Positions 26,202-34,754 of a stretch of DNA of 64,000 nucleotides are shown piece after piece. Numbering within the stretch: position 1 is the stretch's first letter; each line of letters begins with the position of its first letter. The notes below the pieces were generated by a model, which was not told where the DNA came from, searched no databases, and saw nothing but the letters and a program-made list of their open reading frames with translations. This DNA is from Bin87 sp965232895. GTDB lineage: Bacteria > Chloroflexota > Dehalococcoidia > Lucifugimonadales > UBA3495. Where the stretch lies: positions 1,116,001 through 1,180,000 of the forward strand of contig OZ247430.1 of assembly GCA_965232895.1 (NCBI GenBank). Direction: 5' to 3'. The position numbers were made by a program, and so were the translations under genes.

Positions 26202-27089
26202 ATGTCCAAGTTTCGTATCGTCCCCCACGGCCGGCTCCAGGAATGGGTCGCCGAGGAGCAGGGCTACTTTGCCGATGAGGGCCTCGACTACGAGTTCGTC
26301 GCGTCGAACCGGCCCAGCGAACCGCTCAACCCTTCCGTGGATTCCGCCGAGGGCGCGCCCATGGAGATCAAGCGCGGCGCCTTCGAGTCCATGGAGGCCG
26401 GCCGCGCCTGCGAGATCAGCTCCGCCTGCCACTGGGCGGTCGGCATGGCCGCCAGCGCCGCCCACGGCCGCATGTGGGGGCAGGCCTACTCCGTGACTCC
26501 CAGCGGCATCTGGGTCGCTCCCGAGTCTCCCCTGCAGACCCCCGAGGATCTGGCCGGCGTCGAGGTTGCCGTGGGCTGGCACTCGGGCAGCCACTTCTCC
26601 GCCCTCCAGGCCCTGGAGAGCATCCTGCCCCGGGATCAGATCAGCCTCCAGTTCGTGGGCGGCCCCCTCGATCGCCTGCAGTTGGCCCTCGAGAGACGGG
26701 TCCAGGCCGCCAACGTTTTCGGCGCGCCCGGCTACGTGCTGGAGCAGCAGGGCTTCCGCAAGCTCGTGGACACCAGCTTCATGATCGGCTTCCTCATCAA
26801 CGGCGACGCCTCTGACGATCAGCTGCGGGCCTACTTCAACGCCCTCCAGCGCGCCCAGCGCGAGATCGACGCCGCCAAGGAGCGCTACCAGCGCTACTTC
26901 CTCAACGAGCTGCCGGAGCGTTACCACCGGCTGTTCGACCACCGCCGCGCCGGCATCGGCGAACGCCTCGTCTTCGAGCCCTACACGAAAGAGATGTTCG
27001 ACCGCACCCACCGCTGGATGCTCGACTGGCAAATCTTCCCCCAGGACCAGGTGGGCAGCGTAACCTACGAACAGGCCGTGGCCGTGTAA
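26202..27089 (+). CDS. Substrate-binding-protein-fold protein, no signal peptide
   Basis: 295 residues from ATG 26202 (GGAGG 8 bp upstream). It begins directly with the first strand (KFRIVPHGRLQEWVAEEQGYFADEGLDYEF) and has 'SPLQTPEDLAGVEVAV', the hinge region of NMT1/THI5-type binding proteins. No signal peptide or transporter neighbours. A strong terminator follows. It stands alone between the divergent LLM gene and the convergent HEPN pair. A cytoplasmic binding or enzymatic role is likely. Confidence 0.7.
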   Translation: MSKFRIVPHGRLQEWVAEEQGYFADEGLDYEFVASNRPSEPLNPSVDSAEGAPMEIKRGAFESMEAGRACEISSACHWAVGMAASAAHGRMWGQAYSVTPSGIWVAPESPLQTPEDLAGVEVAVGWHSGSHFSALQALESILPRDQISLQFVGGPLDRLQLALERRVQAANVFGAPGYVLEQQGFRKLVDTSFMIGFLINGDASDDQLRAYFNALQRAQREIDAAKERYQRYFLNELPERYHRLFDHRRAGIGERLVFEPYTKEMFDRTHRWMLDWQIFPQDQVGSVTYEQAVAV

Positions 27090-27117
27090 CCGTCAGCTAC
27101 GCACGGACCCAAAGAAG

Positions 27118-27153
27118 CGGGGGCGCAATCACTGCGCCCCCGTTCGCATTTTG
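27118..27153 (+). terminator. Rho-independent terminator
   Basis: A 10-bp GC stem CGGGGGCGCA/TGCGCCCCCG with loop ATCAC begins 29 bp after the preceding stop. TTCGCATTTT follows. The T-run is moderate. Confidence 0.7.
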
Positions 27154-27183
27154 GATCCCGTCTCCGGCAGGTCCCCACTCCGT

Positions 27184-27666
27184 TCACCGTCTGGCGGCGA
27201 AAAGGACCTGCGCGGCAAAGGCCCTTCGATCCCTGGCAGTGGTCTCGATGAACCGCTCCACCGCCTCTTCTGCCCGGCTGATGGCCGTGGCGGCCTCGGA
27301 GCGGGTGAAAACGGACAGTGGGTTGTAGTCCGCGTCGTGCCGTAGCTCTTGCAGATAAACGAACGTCTCGGCGAAGTCGAATATCGCATCCGGAAAACGG
27401 TTGATCGCCGACGAGATCATTTGAGACCTTGCTCTGCCGTGGTCAAGGGCTCGGTAGGTTCGGGCCCACTCCGGGGAGTTGCGTAAATCGTTGGATGCTC
27501 CAATAAGCGTGTTCGCGTTGTTCTCAGACAGGGCGTGGAACATCGCGTAATAGGCTGTGCTGATGGCCCGGCGCAGTCTGGCTTGTTGCGGGCGACCTCT
27601 GGCTTCGCCGTACTCCGGGGGGTCTGCCAGTAATCTGCTGATCGCGATCAATTGCTCCCAATTCAT
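27184..27666 (-). CDS. HEPN-domain protein
   Basis: 160 helical residues. RRAISTAYYAMFHALSENN (about 32-50) is the hallmark HEPN helix, and YLQELRHDADYNP gives the second conserved helix. HEPN proteins include RNases in toxin-antitoxin and defence systems. A clean RX4-6H is not obvious; 'RALDH' is close but short, so RNase activity is uncertain. It overlaps the small upstream gene by 4 bp, giving a two-gene unit. Confidence 0.8.
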   Translation of the reverse strand: MNWEQLIAISRLLADPPEYGEARGRPQQARLRRAISTAYYAMFHALSENNANTLIGASNDLRNSPEWARTYRALDHGRARSQMISSAINRFPDAIFDFAETFVYLQELRHDADYNPLSVFTRSEAATAISRAEEAVERFIETTARDRRAFAAQVLFAARR

Positions 27667-28010
27667 TCAGCGTCCTGACGATACGGGGCCGCCTTCATCA
27701 ATGCTGACCATTCCCTGTCTTCGCTTTCCTCTACGTACGACTGGGTGATGACTCCAGTCACTCCGAACTTCTGGAACGCGGGGCGGTTTCGTCGGTTGAA
27801 CCCGTTGAGCCAGCGGGGATCCAAGGCGTTCCCGTCACCGGAGTACACGATCCTGATGTGCACGTAAGGGTCGTCGAATTCGTCTATCTTGGTGACCACC
27901 GTGACGCGAGGAAACGTCAAGACTTCACCGAACCTGTCCGTCAGGTCGCAGCGGGTGATCTCTTCGATCCCGACTTTTTGCTCGTCCGTCAACATAAGCT
28001 CGTGAGCCAT
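27663..28010 (-). CDS. Unknown small protein coupled to a HEPN gene
   Basis: 115 residues. The N-terminal helix MAHELMLTDEQKVGIEEI is followed by beta-like segments (VLTFPRVTVVTKIDEFDDPYVHIRIVYSG) and WLNGFNRRNRPAFQKFGV. The 4-bp ATGA overlap with the HEPN gene suggests equal production. It is not a nucleotidyltransferase of the usual MNT partner type (no GSxxxGxxxxxSDxD). It could be an antitoxin or an enzyme modifier; no family recognised. Confidence 0.6.
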   Translation of the reverse strand: MAHELMLTDEQKVGIEEITRCDLTDRFGEVLTFPRVTVVTKIDEFDDPYVHIRIVYSGDGNALDPRWLNGFNRRNRPAFQKFGVTGVITQSYVEESEDREWSALMKAAPYRQDAE

Positions 28011-28125
28011 GATGCCTCCTCGGGTAGTCCGGCACGGCTGCCTATTTCGATCCGGCTCATTTGAGACATTCTACTGGCTGCGGTCAACGGCAGAAAGCCT
28101 GACGTTTACCTCGTAGTCTTGGGAA

Positions 28126-29061
28126 TCACCCCAGCCCCAGCGTCGCCTCAGGGAACAGCTCCTCCACGTCCACCGCCTCCGGTATCACCTTCTGCTCCAC
28201 GTTGAAGCCCACGAAGGTCTCCAGCGTCTTCCGCGAGCTCGCCACGCCGTAGGGGATCGGGTCCTCGCCGACCACGTCCACCATCTGGTGGTAGGGCCGG
28301 TCCTCCGGCGCAGCGGCATCTCCCGAACGCAGCTTGCCGAGGTAGAGGGCCCTCGCCGTGTTGAACGTCTCGAACAGCTCCGTCGCCAGGTCGGGGTTGG
28401 CGTCCAGCGCGGCGTTCTTCACCACGAGCATGTGGCTGATGGGATAAACGCCCGTCTTCCGGTGCCACGCGGCGTCGGCGGCATCCGGCTCGTCGAACAG
28501 CGGCCGCACGTCCGGCGAGTCCACCGGGCCGGCGCCGATGGCCGCGTCGATCTCCCCCGACACCAGCATCTCGCCCAGGTTGTTATTGGGCGACGACACC
28601 ACGTTGGCCGGCGCCACGTACTCCGCCACGTGCTCGTCTCCCGACAGCACCCACGTCACCGCGTCCAGGTCCACGCCGTACTCGGTTTGCAACAACCCCC
28701 GCGTCCATACTCCTGGCGTCAGCGTGTAGCTGCGCACTCCGAACCGCTTGCCCTCCAGGTCCCCGGGCGTCTCGATGCCGCTGTTGCGGTTCACCACGAT
28801 GCCGCCGTGGTAGAAGGCCCGGGTCAGGAAAACGGGCACCCCCGTGAACTGCTTCCCGTGCGCCCGCGCGCACAGGTACGTGGACAGCGCCATCTCTGCC
28901 ACGTCGAACTCCAGCTCCCGCACCATCCGTCGGAAGATGCTGGTCACCGGCGATACCTCGACGTGCTCCATGCTGAACGCCGGCGACGTGATCGTCCCAT
29001 CCTTCAACGGCGTCGTGTGCCCGTAGTTGCCCACGGCGGTGCGCAATACCAGGTCGCTCAT
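28126..29061 (-). CDS. 4,5-dihydroxyphthalate-decarboxylase-like / binding-protein-fold protein
   Basis: 311 residues. It reads LRTAVGNYGHTTPLKDGTI, then ELEFDVAEMALSTYLCARAHG, FLTRAFYHGGIVVNRNSGI and GVRSYTLTPGVWTRGLLQTEYG. This series of motifs is characteristic of proteins annotated 4,5-dihydroxyphthalate decarboxylase, which share the type II periplasmic-binding fold but have no signal peptide. The true reaction is uncertain. This is the third such signal-less binding fold in the window. Confidence 0.8.
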   Translation of the reverse strand: MSDLVLRTAVGNYGHTTPLKDGTITSPAFSMEHVEVSPVTSIFRRMVRELEFDVAEMALSTYLCARAHGKQFTGVPVFLTRAFYHGGIVVNRNSGIETPGDLEGKRFGVRSYTLTPGVWTRGLLQTEYGVDLDAVTWVLSGDEHVAEYVAPANVVSSPNNNLGEMLVSGEIDAAIGAGPVDSPDVRPLFDEPDAADAAWHRKTGVYPISHMLVVKNAALDANPDLATELFETFNTARALYLGKLRSGDAAAPEDRPYHQMVDVVGEDPIPYGVASSRKTLETFVGFNVEQKVIPEAVDVEELFPEATLGLG

Positions 29062-29378
29062 TTCTCTGCCTCCCGTGCGTTTCTCATGTTCAATCCGGAC
29101 GCCGTATCACCGGCCCGCCCATCATCCCGCAAATACCGTCGGCCCGCAAATCGACACGACGCCGGCAACGGTCCAGAGCCGTGTTCCCGTCATAACCAAC
29201 CCAATCATTCCGGTCTCCAGCCCAATGAATCCGACCGGAACTCACCGTGACCAGCGTCACGGTATCGCCAACGCCAGCGCAACCTCGATATCCCGTCGCT
29301 GCCTGACCCCGTGGTAAACGCCCCATCGCCCTGCCGACGTGCAGTTCCCGATCAACCGGTCGGCGCGCACAGAGACGG
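29062..29378. other. Intergenic stretch with no supported gene
   Basis: About 317 bp between two minus-strand genes. Short ORFs exist on both strands but none has a ribosome site, domain or conserved look. No strong hairpin or repeat was noticed. Confidence 0.5.
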
Positions 29379-30098
29379 TCAGGCGTCGCGTTTGCCGCCT
29401 CCGTGTCGGGAAGTCATCCTTTCCAGGGCGTTGAACGCCAGCGCCTCTCCATCCGTCTGGATGGTTTCGGCCATCCACTCTGCGATGCTGGGCGCAGCCC
29501 TTTCGATCGCTCGCTCCAGGGCATCCCGCAATAATTCGCCGACTGAACCGTAGCCCCAACCGTCCTCGTCCTCATGCTGTAGCCGCATCGCCAGTTCCTC
29601 TTGCAGCGCCGACCGCAGTGGTTGGTAAGCCTCAAGGACCTTCAGGCCAAAGATGTCGACAAAGCCGGAATCCGGCCTGGCTCGCCCCATTGTTTCCACC
29701 AGGCTCAGGCACTCCTGCAGCAGGCAATGTCTGAATTCGGTCGCCAACTCTTCATCGACCCCTTCCACTTCCAGCGCGCTGTCTACGCTCGTGCCGAAAT
29801 CGTGGTTGTCGAACGGCTGATCCCAATCGGTCCCAACCTCGATCATCGGCGTGACCACGATGGTCTCGAATTCCTCGCCAAACCCCACCAGGTCTTCCAC
29901 GTAGAAGGAGTCCTCGTATCCCTTTTCCAGTATGTCATTGATCGGATCGTGACCTTCCGTTTCGATCTCATCCGCCATTTCGCTCACCAGCGCCGCAGCG
30001 AGATGCCGGTTTTCGTTCAGGTACGCGGTCAATTCCTCCGCCGTGGAGATTTTCGCCTCTTCGTCCTCGCGTTCCGCCGGTTCCGGATTGTGATTCAT
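29379..30098 (-). CDS. Acidic protein of unknown function
   Basis: 239 residues from ATG 30098, chosen for AGGAG about 9 bp upstream. Very acidic, mostly helical: EELTAYLNENRHLAAALVSEM, FGEEFETIVVTPMIEVG and LLRDALERAIERAAPSIAEWM. No signal, membrane segment or catalytic motif. I do not recognise a family. It stands alone; a MITE-like element lies 175 bp upstream. Confidence 0.6.
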   Translation of the reverse strand: MNHNPEPAEREDEEAKISTAEELTAYLNENRHLAAALVSEMADEIETEGHDPINDILEKGYEDSFYVEDLVGFGEEFETIVVTPMIEVGTDWDQPFDNHDFGTSVDSALEVEGVDEELATEFRHCLLQECLSLVETMGRARPDSGFVDIFGLKVLEAYQPLRSALQEELAMRLQHEDEDGWGYGSVGELLRDALERAIERAAPSIAEWMAETIQTDGEALAFNALERMTSRHGGGKRDA

Positions 30099-30272
30099 CC
30101 CTGAACTCCTGGACAATGACTTGATGCGCTCCGAGCATTGTCCGCGCAGCCGGGCGGTCGAGTCAACGCGCCGACGGCAGTGGCGGCCAAGCTTCAAATG
30201 CTCCACCGGTCCGACGCGATTGCCTGGTGGAATTCGCGCCGCGGCCCGCGATGAGCGCGCGGCGTACCAGCT

Positions 30273-30437
30273 CAGGGCTTTTTCAAAGTTAATCCGTCAT
30301 TCCTGAGTTAATCCGTCATTCCTGCGAAAGCAGGAATCCAGAGATTCCCATGAACGGAGACGTTCTGGATTCCCGCTTTCGCGAGAATGACAGTTTGGAC
30401 CGAAAGGGCTGCAAGCGTGGACTTTGGAAAGACCCTG
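30273..30437. mobile_element. MITE-like element 2 (related TIRs, decayed 9-bp duplication)
   Basis: Ends are CAGGGCTTTTTCAAAGT and, inverted, CAGGGTCTTTCCAAAGT. Flanks are GTACCAGCT and GCGCCGGCT, which agree at 6 of 9 bases with only transitions between them. The centre (30300-30395) is a palindrome with GTCATTCCTGCGAAAGCAGG and a matching inverted arm. The termini resemble those of the element at 37837-37968. No ORF inside. Confidence 0.65.
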
Positions 30438-30528
30438 GCGCCGGCTTTTTCCTCATTGCGCCCTAACTGTCTTGGCGGTATGATGATTCTCAGAGTTCTC
30501 CCACGTCACACCGCCGCTTGAATAACCT

Positions 30529-31686
30529 ATGGCTGCTGACTCCACTGTTGCTGATAATCTCCGCACCGCGCTCTACGACACCCACGTAGCTCTTGGCGCC
30601 CGCATCGTGCCCTTCGGTGGATGGGACATGCCCGTGCAGTACGAGGGAGTCATCGCGGAGGTCGCCGCCGTGCGCAACGCGGCCGGCCTTTTCGACGTTT
30701 CGCACATGGGCCGGCTGCACATCGGCGGCCCCAATGCGGCCGCGCTGCTGGACATTCTGCTCACCGGCTCCGCATCCGGCCTGCGCGTGGGTCGCGCCCG
30801 CTACTGCTTCATCTGCAACGAGCAGGGCGGCGTCATCGACGACACCATCTTCTACCGCCTCTCCGAGGATGAGTTCCTGCTCATCCCCAACGCCGGCAAC
30901 CGGCCCGCCGTGAGCCTCTGGTTCGACCGCCAGCTCGCCCTGCATTTCGACGGCCGGGGCGTGCACATCACCGACCGCACCATGCTCACCGGCCTCATCG
31001 CCGTGCAGGGCCCCAGGGCGGTGGGGATGGTCGACCAACTGTGCGAGGACTTCACCCCCGGCGCTCGCAGGGCAAGCAACCCGGGCCGCACCCCCGCTCC
31101 TTCTCAGCTGCGCCCGTTCGCCTGGGGTCGAGGCCATATCGACCGCCGCCGCGTTTTCATTGGACGCACCGGCTACACCGGAGAGGATGGGTTTGAACTG
31201 GCCGTCGGGTCGGCCGACGTCGTCCCCATCTGGAACAAGCTCGCCGACGCCGGCGCGGTTCCCTGCGGCCTGGGAGCGCGGGACGTGCTCCGGCTGGAAG
31301 CCGGCCTTCCGCTGCATGGCCACGAACTGTCCGAAACCATCACGCCCATTGAGGCCGGCTTCGGCCGGTTCGTGCGGCGCGACGGCGGCTACAACGGCGC
31401 CGACGTGCTGGACCACCAGCGCGTGTACGGGACCGAACGCCGCCTGGTTGGCCTGACCCTGCCCGGCCGCAGCGCCCCCCGCGCCGGCTATGATGTGCTG
31501 GCCGATGGCCAGGTCGTCGGAACCGTCGCCAGCGGCAGCTACTCGCCAACCCTGGAGCAGTGCATCGCCATGGCTTTCGTGGACGCCGCCCACGCTGACC
31601 CCGACACGGTCCTCACCGTGGACATTCGCGGGCGTCAGTCCCAGGCCACCACGACGGAACCGCCCTTCTACCAGCGACCGGGCTAG
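30529..31686 (+). CDS. gcvT: Aminomethyltransferase, glycine cleavage T protein
   Basis: 385 residues. The GcvT opening LYDTHVALGARIVPFGGWDMPVQYEGV, then GLFDVSHMGRL, is clear. GYTGEDGFELAV and GLGARDVLRLEAGLPLHGHEL follow, with the C-terminal barrel LPGRSAPRAGYDVLADGQVVG. It transfers the methylene group of the lipoylated H protein to tetrahydrofolate, releasing ammonia. gcvH follows 82 bp downstream; gcvP and lipoylation genes are not in the window. Confidence 0.95.
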   Translation: MAADSTVADNLRTALYDTHVALGARIVPFGGWDMPVQYEGVIAEVAAVRNAAGLFDVSHMGRLHIGGPNAAALLDILLTGSASGLRVGRARYCFICNEQGGVIDDTIFYRLSEDEFLLIPNAGNRPAVSLWFDRQLALHFDGRGVHITDRTMLTGLIAVQGPRAVGMVDQLCEDFTPGARRASNPGRTPAPSQLRPFAWGRGHIDRRRVFIGRTGYTGEDGFELAVGSADVVPIWNKLADAGAVPCGLGARDVLRLEAGLPLHGHELSETITPIEAGFGRFVRRDGGYNGADVLDHQRVYGTERRLVGLTLPGRSAPRAGYDVLADGQVVGTVASGSYSPTLEQCIAMAFVDAAHADPDTVLTVDIRGRQSQATTTEPPFYQRPG

Positions 31687-31768
31687 CTCCGGCGCGCATC
31701 GGCGCGTTCTGCGGAACCGCAGGCGGCCGCATCATCGACTACCCTACCCTTGGGAGGTATCAGACAAA

Positions 31769-32158
31769 GTGAATCCCGAAGACCGCAAATATTCCAGGGA
31801 ACACGAGTGGGCCCTGGTCGAGGATGCCGCCGCCGGCACCGTCCTGGTGGGCATCACCCACTATGCGCAGGACCAACTGGGCGACGTGGTGTACGTAGAG
31901 TTGCCCGACTCAGGCGCCCCAGTCGGTCACATGGCCAAGATGGGTGAGATCGAGTCCGTCAAAGCCGTCTCCGACCTGTATTCGCCCGTCAGCGGCGAGG
32001 TCACCGAAATCAACGGACGCCTGGCTCAGGAGCCCGAACTGGTGAACACCGACCCCTTCGGCGACGGCTGGATGCTGCGCGTCCGCATGAGCGATCCGGC
32101 TGAGCTGGAAGCGCTGCTCGACGCCGGCAGTTACAACGAGTACCTGGGTGGCCTGTAG
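31769..32158 (+). CDS. gcvH: Glycine cleavage system H protein
   Basis: 129 residues from GTG 31769 with GGGAGG 13 bp upstream. Typical sequence: KYSREHEWALVED, GITHYAQDQLGDVVYVELP, then the lipoyl-lysine loop GEIESVKAVSDLYSP and the end GDGWMLRVRMSD. It carries the aminomethyl arm between GcvP and GcvT. Probably co-transcribed with gcvT. Confidence 0.96.
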   Translation: MNPEDRKYSREHEWALVEDAAAGTVLVGITHYAQDQLGDVVYVELPDSGAPVGHMAKMGEIESVKAVSDLYSPVSGEVTEINGRLAQEPELVNTDPFGDGWMLRVRMSDPAELEALLDAGSYNEYLGGL

Positions 32159-32189
32159 CCGCGGTAACCTGAGACAGGAACGACTTCCA

Positions 32190-32549
32190 GTGACCACCCG
32201 GCGGTATCAACAGGTCAGCGCGGATTTTCTGGCGCAGGCCAGGCAGGAACTGGCCGCCGGCGATCTCCCGCAGGCATCCGAGAAAGGCTGGGGAGCCACC
32301 GCCCAGATCCTCCAGGCCATCGCCGATCAACGCGGCTGGGAGCACAGCCGTCACCGGCACTACCTCAGAATCACCAGCCGGCTCCGGGCAGAAACCGGCG
32401 ACGGCGACATCCGTCGCTTGTTCGGAGCCGCCAGTCTGCTGCACGAAAACTTCTACGAAAACGAGTTGATGGCCGAAGACGTGGCCGAAGGCCTGGACGA
32501 CGTCGAGGCGCTGCTGGCCAAACTCAGGCCGATGCTGCCCCGAGCGTAG
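32190..32549 (+). CDS. PaREP1/HEPN-like small helical protein
   Basis: 119 residues from GTG 32190. FLAQARQELAAGDLPQASEKGW and GATAQILQAIADQRGW are the two paired helices common to PaREP1-like HEPN proteins. The later segment LFGAASLLHENFYENEL matches the usual third and fourth helices. It lies 31 bp after gcvH and may share its transcript. It is a homologue of the protein at 7890-8276. Function unknown. Confidence 0.7.
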   Translation: MTTRRYQQVSADFLAQARQELAAGDLPQASEKGWGATAQILQAIADQRGWEHSRHRHYLRITSRLRAETGDGDIRRLFGAASLLHENFYENELMAEDVAEGLDDVEALLAKLRPMLPRA

Positions 32550-32721
32550 TCTCCGTCCAAAGGCCGGGCGTACCGGCAGGATCGTATCCAGCGAGTACGG
32601 CACAGCAGCCGCCCCGAACTGTCCGCGCCACACTCAGGAACTCGCCATCATCCTGTATCGAAGTTTCCCGGATGGCGCAGCGGCCCTTGCCAGCGTAAGA
32701 GTCGGCGACTATCATAGCGGC

Positions 32722-33255
32722 ATGGCAGAGCGTGAAGTCCGCTATAAGATGGGTGCCGCCCAGTCCGTCTCCGCAGAGACTTTCGGGCGTCCCGGTCAAC
32801 GTACCTTCCGGCTGGTTGCGGAGGCTGGAAGGGCCCAATCCTTCATCTGGCTCGAAAAAGAGCAGCTATTGCAGTTGGCCCTGTATCTCCAGCAGGCTGT
32901 GAAGCAGTTGGGCGAATCCGCGGGCGGCCAGGAAAGCGCTCCCGGCGAGACGGCCTGGATGGGGGACCCGATAGAGCAGGACTTCCGCGCCCGCCAGATG
33001 CAGTTGGAATACGACAAGGAAGCGAACTGCTTTGTCATCCACGCCTACGAGGGCGACGAGGACGACCCGGACGCCGGCGCCCAGACCTCGGTGAGTTTCT
33101 GGATGACGATGGACCAGTCCTCAGCGCTGGCCGACCAGGCGTTGCGCATCTGCGCCGCCGGTCGCCCCCCCTGCTTCCTCTGCGGCGCGCCCATCGATCC
33201 CGATGGCCACCGCTGCGCCCGCGCCAACGGCCACGCCGTATTCGAAACCGGCTAG
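32722..33255 (+). CDS. DUF3090 family protein
   Basis: 177 residues. The N-terminal half reads FGRPGQRTFRLVAEAG and SFIWLEKEQLLQLALYLQQ. The C-terminus has a zinc-knuckle-like CFLCGAPIDPDGHRC. This length and the final CxxC...H/C cluster fit DUF3090 (YjbB-like in older lists), found mainly in Actinobacteria and Chloroflexota next to SCO1664 genes, as here. Function not known. Confidence 0.85.
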   Translation: MAEREVRYKMGAAQSVSAETFGRPGQRTFRLVAEAGRAQSFIWLEKEQLLQLALYLQQAVKQLGESAGGQESAPGETAWMGDPIEQDFRARQMQLEYDKEANCFVIHAYEGDEDDPDAGAQTSVSFWMTMDQSSALADQALRICAAGRPPCFLCGAPIDPDGHRCARANGHAVFETG

Positions 33256-33279
33256 CCGGCCATCCGGCCGCCTTTTCCC

Positions 33280-34011
33280 GTGGTCACCGACGGGCCATCC
33301 GACCTTGACCTGCTCCAGCACGGGGAGATCCTGAGCTGCGACCTCACCCGGCAGGGCTCCAACTACACCTACCTGGCCGAGATCTCGCTGCACGATCGCT
33401 ACGCCCTGGCCATCTACAAGCCGAGGCAGGGCGAATGGCCGCTGTGGGACTTCCCCTCCGGCACCCTCTACAAGCGCGAGTACGCCGCCTACCTGCTCAG
33501 CCATATCCTCGGCTGGGACTTCATTCCGCCCACCATCATTCGCGATGGTCCGGGCGGAATCGGGTCGGTCCAGCTCTACGTGGACCACAACCCCCGGGAA
33601 AACTACTACACCATAACCCGCGAGGAACTCAGCGACTGCGACGCCGACCAACTGCGCACCATCTGCTGCTTCGATCTGGTCGCCAACAACACCGACCGCA
33701 AGCCGGAGCATGTCCTCCGCGCCCCCGATGGCAAGCTGTGGGGCATCGACCACGGCCTGACCTTCCACGCGGATACCAAGATTCGCACCGCCATCTGGGA
33801 TTTCGCCGACGAACCCATTCCTGATCGTCTGCTGGAACCCCTGCGTAGCCTCTGCGGGCAACTGATTGCCCCCGTCGGCGAGGTCGCGGAGCTGGTGTCC
33901 CTTATGGACGCCGCCGAGGCCCGGGCCCTGATGCAGCGGCTGCAGTGGGTGCTGCAGGAAGGTACCTACCCCGGCCTGCCGGGATATCGTCGCCGTCGCC
34001 GCCGGGGCTAG
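33280..34011 (+). CDS. SCO1664-family (PI3/4-kinase-like fold) protein
   Basis: 243 residues from GTG 33280. YALAIYKPRQGEWPLWDFPSG gives the ATP-site Lys; YKREYAAYLLSHILGWDFIPPT and DLVANNTDRKPEHVL, then LWGIDHGLTFH, resemble the catalytic and metal loops of phosphatidylinositol-kinase-like folds. In other genomes it is paired with DUF3090 and often a phosphoglycerate-mutase-like gene. Only the DUF3090 partner is present here. A protein or small-molecule kinase role is inferred. Confidence 0.85.
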   Translation: MVTDGPSDLDLLQHGEILSCDLTRQGSNYTYLAEISLHDRYALAIYKPRQGEWPLWDFPSGTLYKREYAAYLLSHILGWDFIPPTIIRDGPGGIGSVQLYVDHNPRENYYTITREELSDCDADQLRTICCFDLVANNTDRKPEHVLRAPDGKLWGIDHGLTFHADTKIRTAIWDFADEPIPDRLLEPLRSLCGQLIAPVGEVAELVSLMDAAEARALMQRLQWVLQEGTYPGLPGYRRRRRRG

Positions 34012-34670
34012 CTTCCCTGTGCCAGCAGCCCGTAGTCGAAGTGCTCCAGGTTCTCGATGATCACGTCCGCCGCTGACAGGTCCAGGTGGCGCGTGGAATC
34101 GGTCAGGGTGCAGACGGTATAGGCTCCCGACCCGCTGGCCGCCGCCAGGCCGATGGGCGAGTCCTCGATGGCCACGCACTCCGTCGCCTCCAGCCCCAGC
34201 AGCCGCGCCGCTTTGATGTAGATGTCCGGAGCCGGCTTGCCGTTTTCGATGTCGTCTCCGCCCAGCGCCACCGGGAAGGCATCGGAAAGCCCGATCACCG
34301 ACAGCTTCAGGTTCACCCACTCCCGCAGCGACGACGACGCCACGGCGATGGGCAGGCCTCGTCGCTGCGCTTCGGCGATCAGATCCCGCACTCCCGGCCG
34401 GGCCACCAGGTCCGAGCGCAGCACGTCCTTGACCACCTCGTTGTAGCCGGCCAGCAGCTCCGCCGGCGTCTGCGGTATGCCGCGCAGCTCCTTGACCCGC
34501 ACCCAGGTCTCCTCCACTGTGGTGCCCAGCAGGTGGCGGTTGTTCTCCTCTTCCGTGATCGGCGCCGCGCCGCACCGTTCCACCATCACGTTCACCGCCT
34601 TGTGAAACAACGGCTCGCTGTCCACCAGCACCCCGTCCATGTCGAACAATATCCCCTTGTAACCAGGCAT
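34008..34670 (-). CDS. HAD-superfamily phosphatase / beta-phosphoglucomutase-like
   Basis: 220 residues. Motif I is FDMDGVLVDSEP, motif II VASSS, motif III Lys in NGKPAPDIY, and motif IV IEDSPIGLAAA. The cap domain sits between motifs I and II, as in subfamily IA. It acts on small phosphorylated compounds. Convergent with the SCO1664-type gene, overlapping by 4 bp. Confidence 0.92.
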   Translation of the reverse strand: MPGYKGILFDMDGVLVDSEPLFHKAVNVMVERCGAAPITEEENNRHLLGTTVEETWVRVKELRGIPQTPAELLAGYNEVVKDVLRSDLVARPGVRDLIAEAQRRGLPIAVASSSLREWVNLKLSVIGLSDAFPVALGGDDIENGKPAPDIYIKAARLLGLEATECVAIEDSPIGLAAASGSGAYTVCTLTDSTRHLDLSAADVIIENLEHFDYGLLAQGS

Positions 34671-34754
34671 TTCCGGCAGTCCTCCAGTTTTGGTCGCGAA
34701 GATTATATCCCCTGCGACGTGGTGCGGTTTCCGTCAGGGCCGGCCAATCACACA

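Noticed and set aside
30420..30528. Glycine riboswitch before gcvT
   Set aside because: No conserved glycine-aptamer core was recognisable in this short leader.
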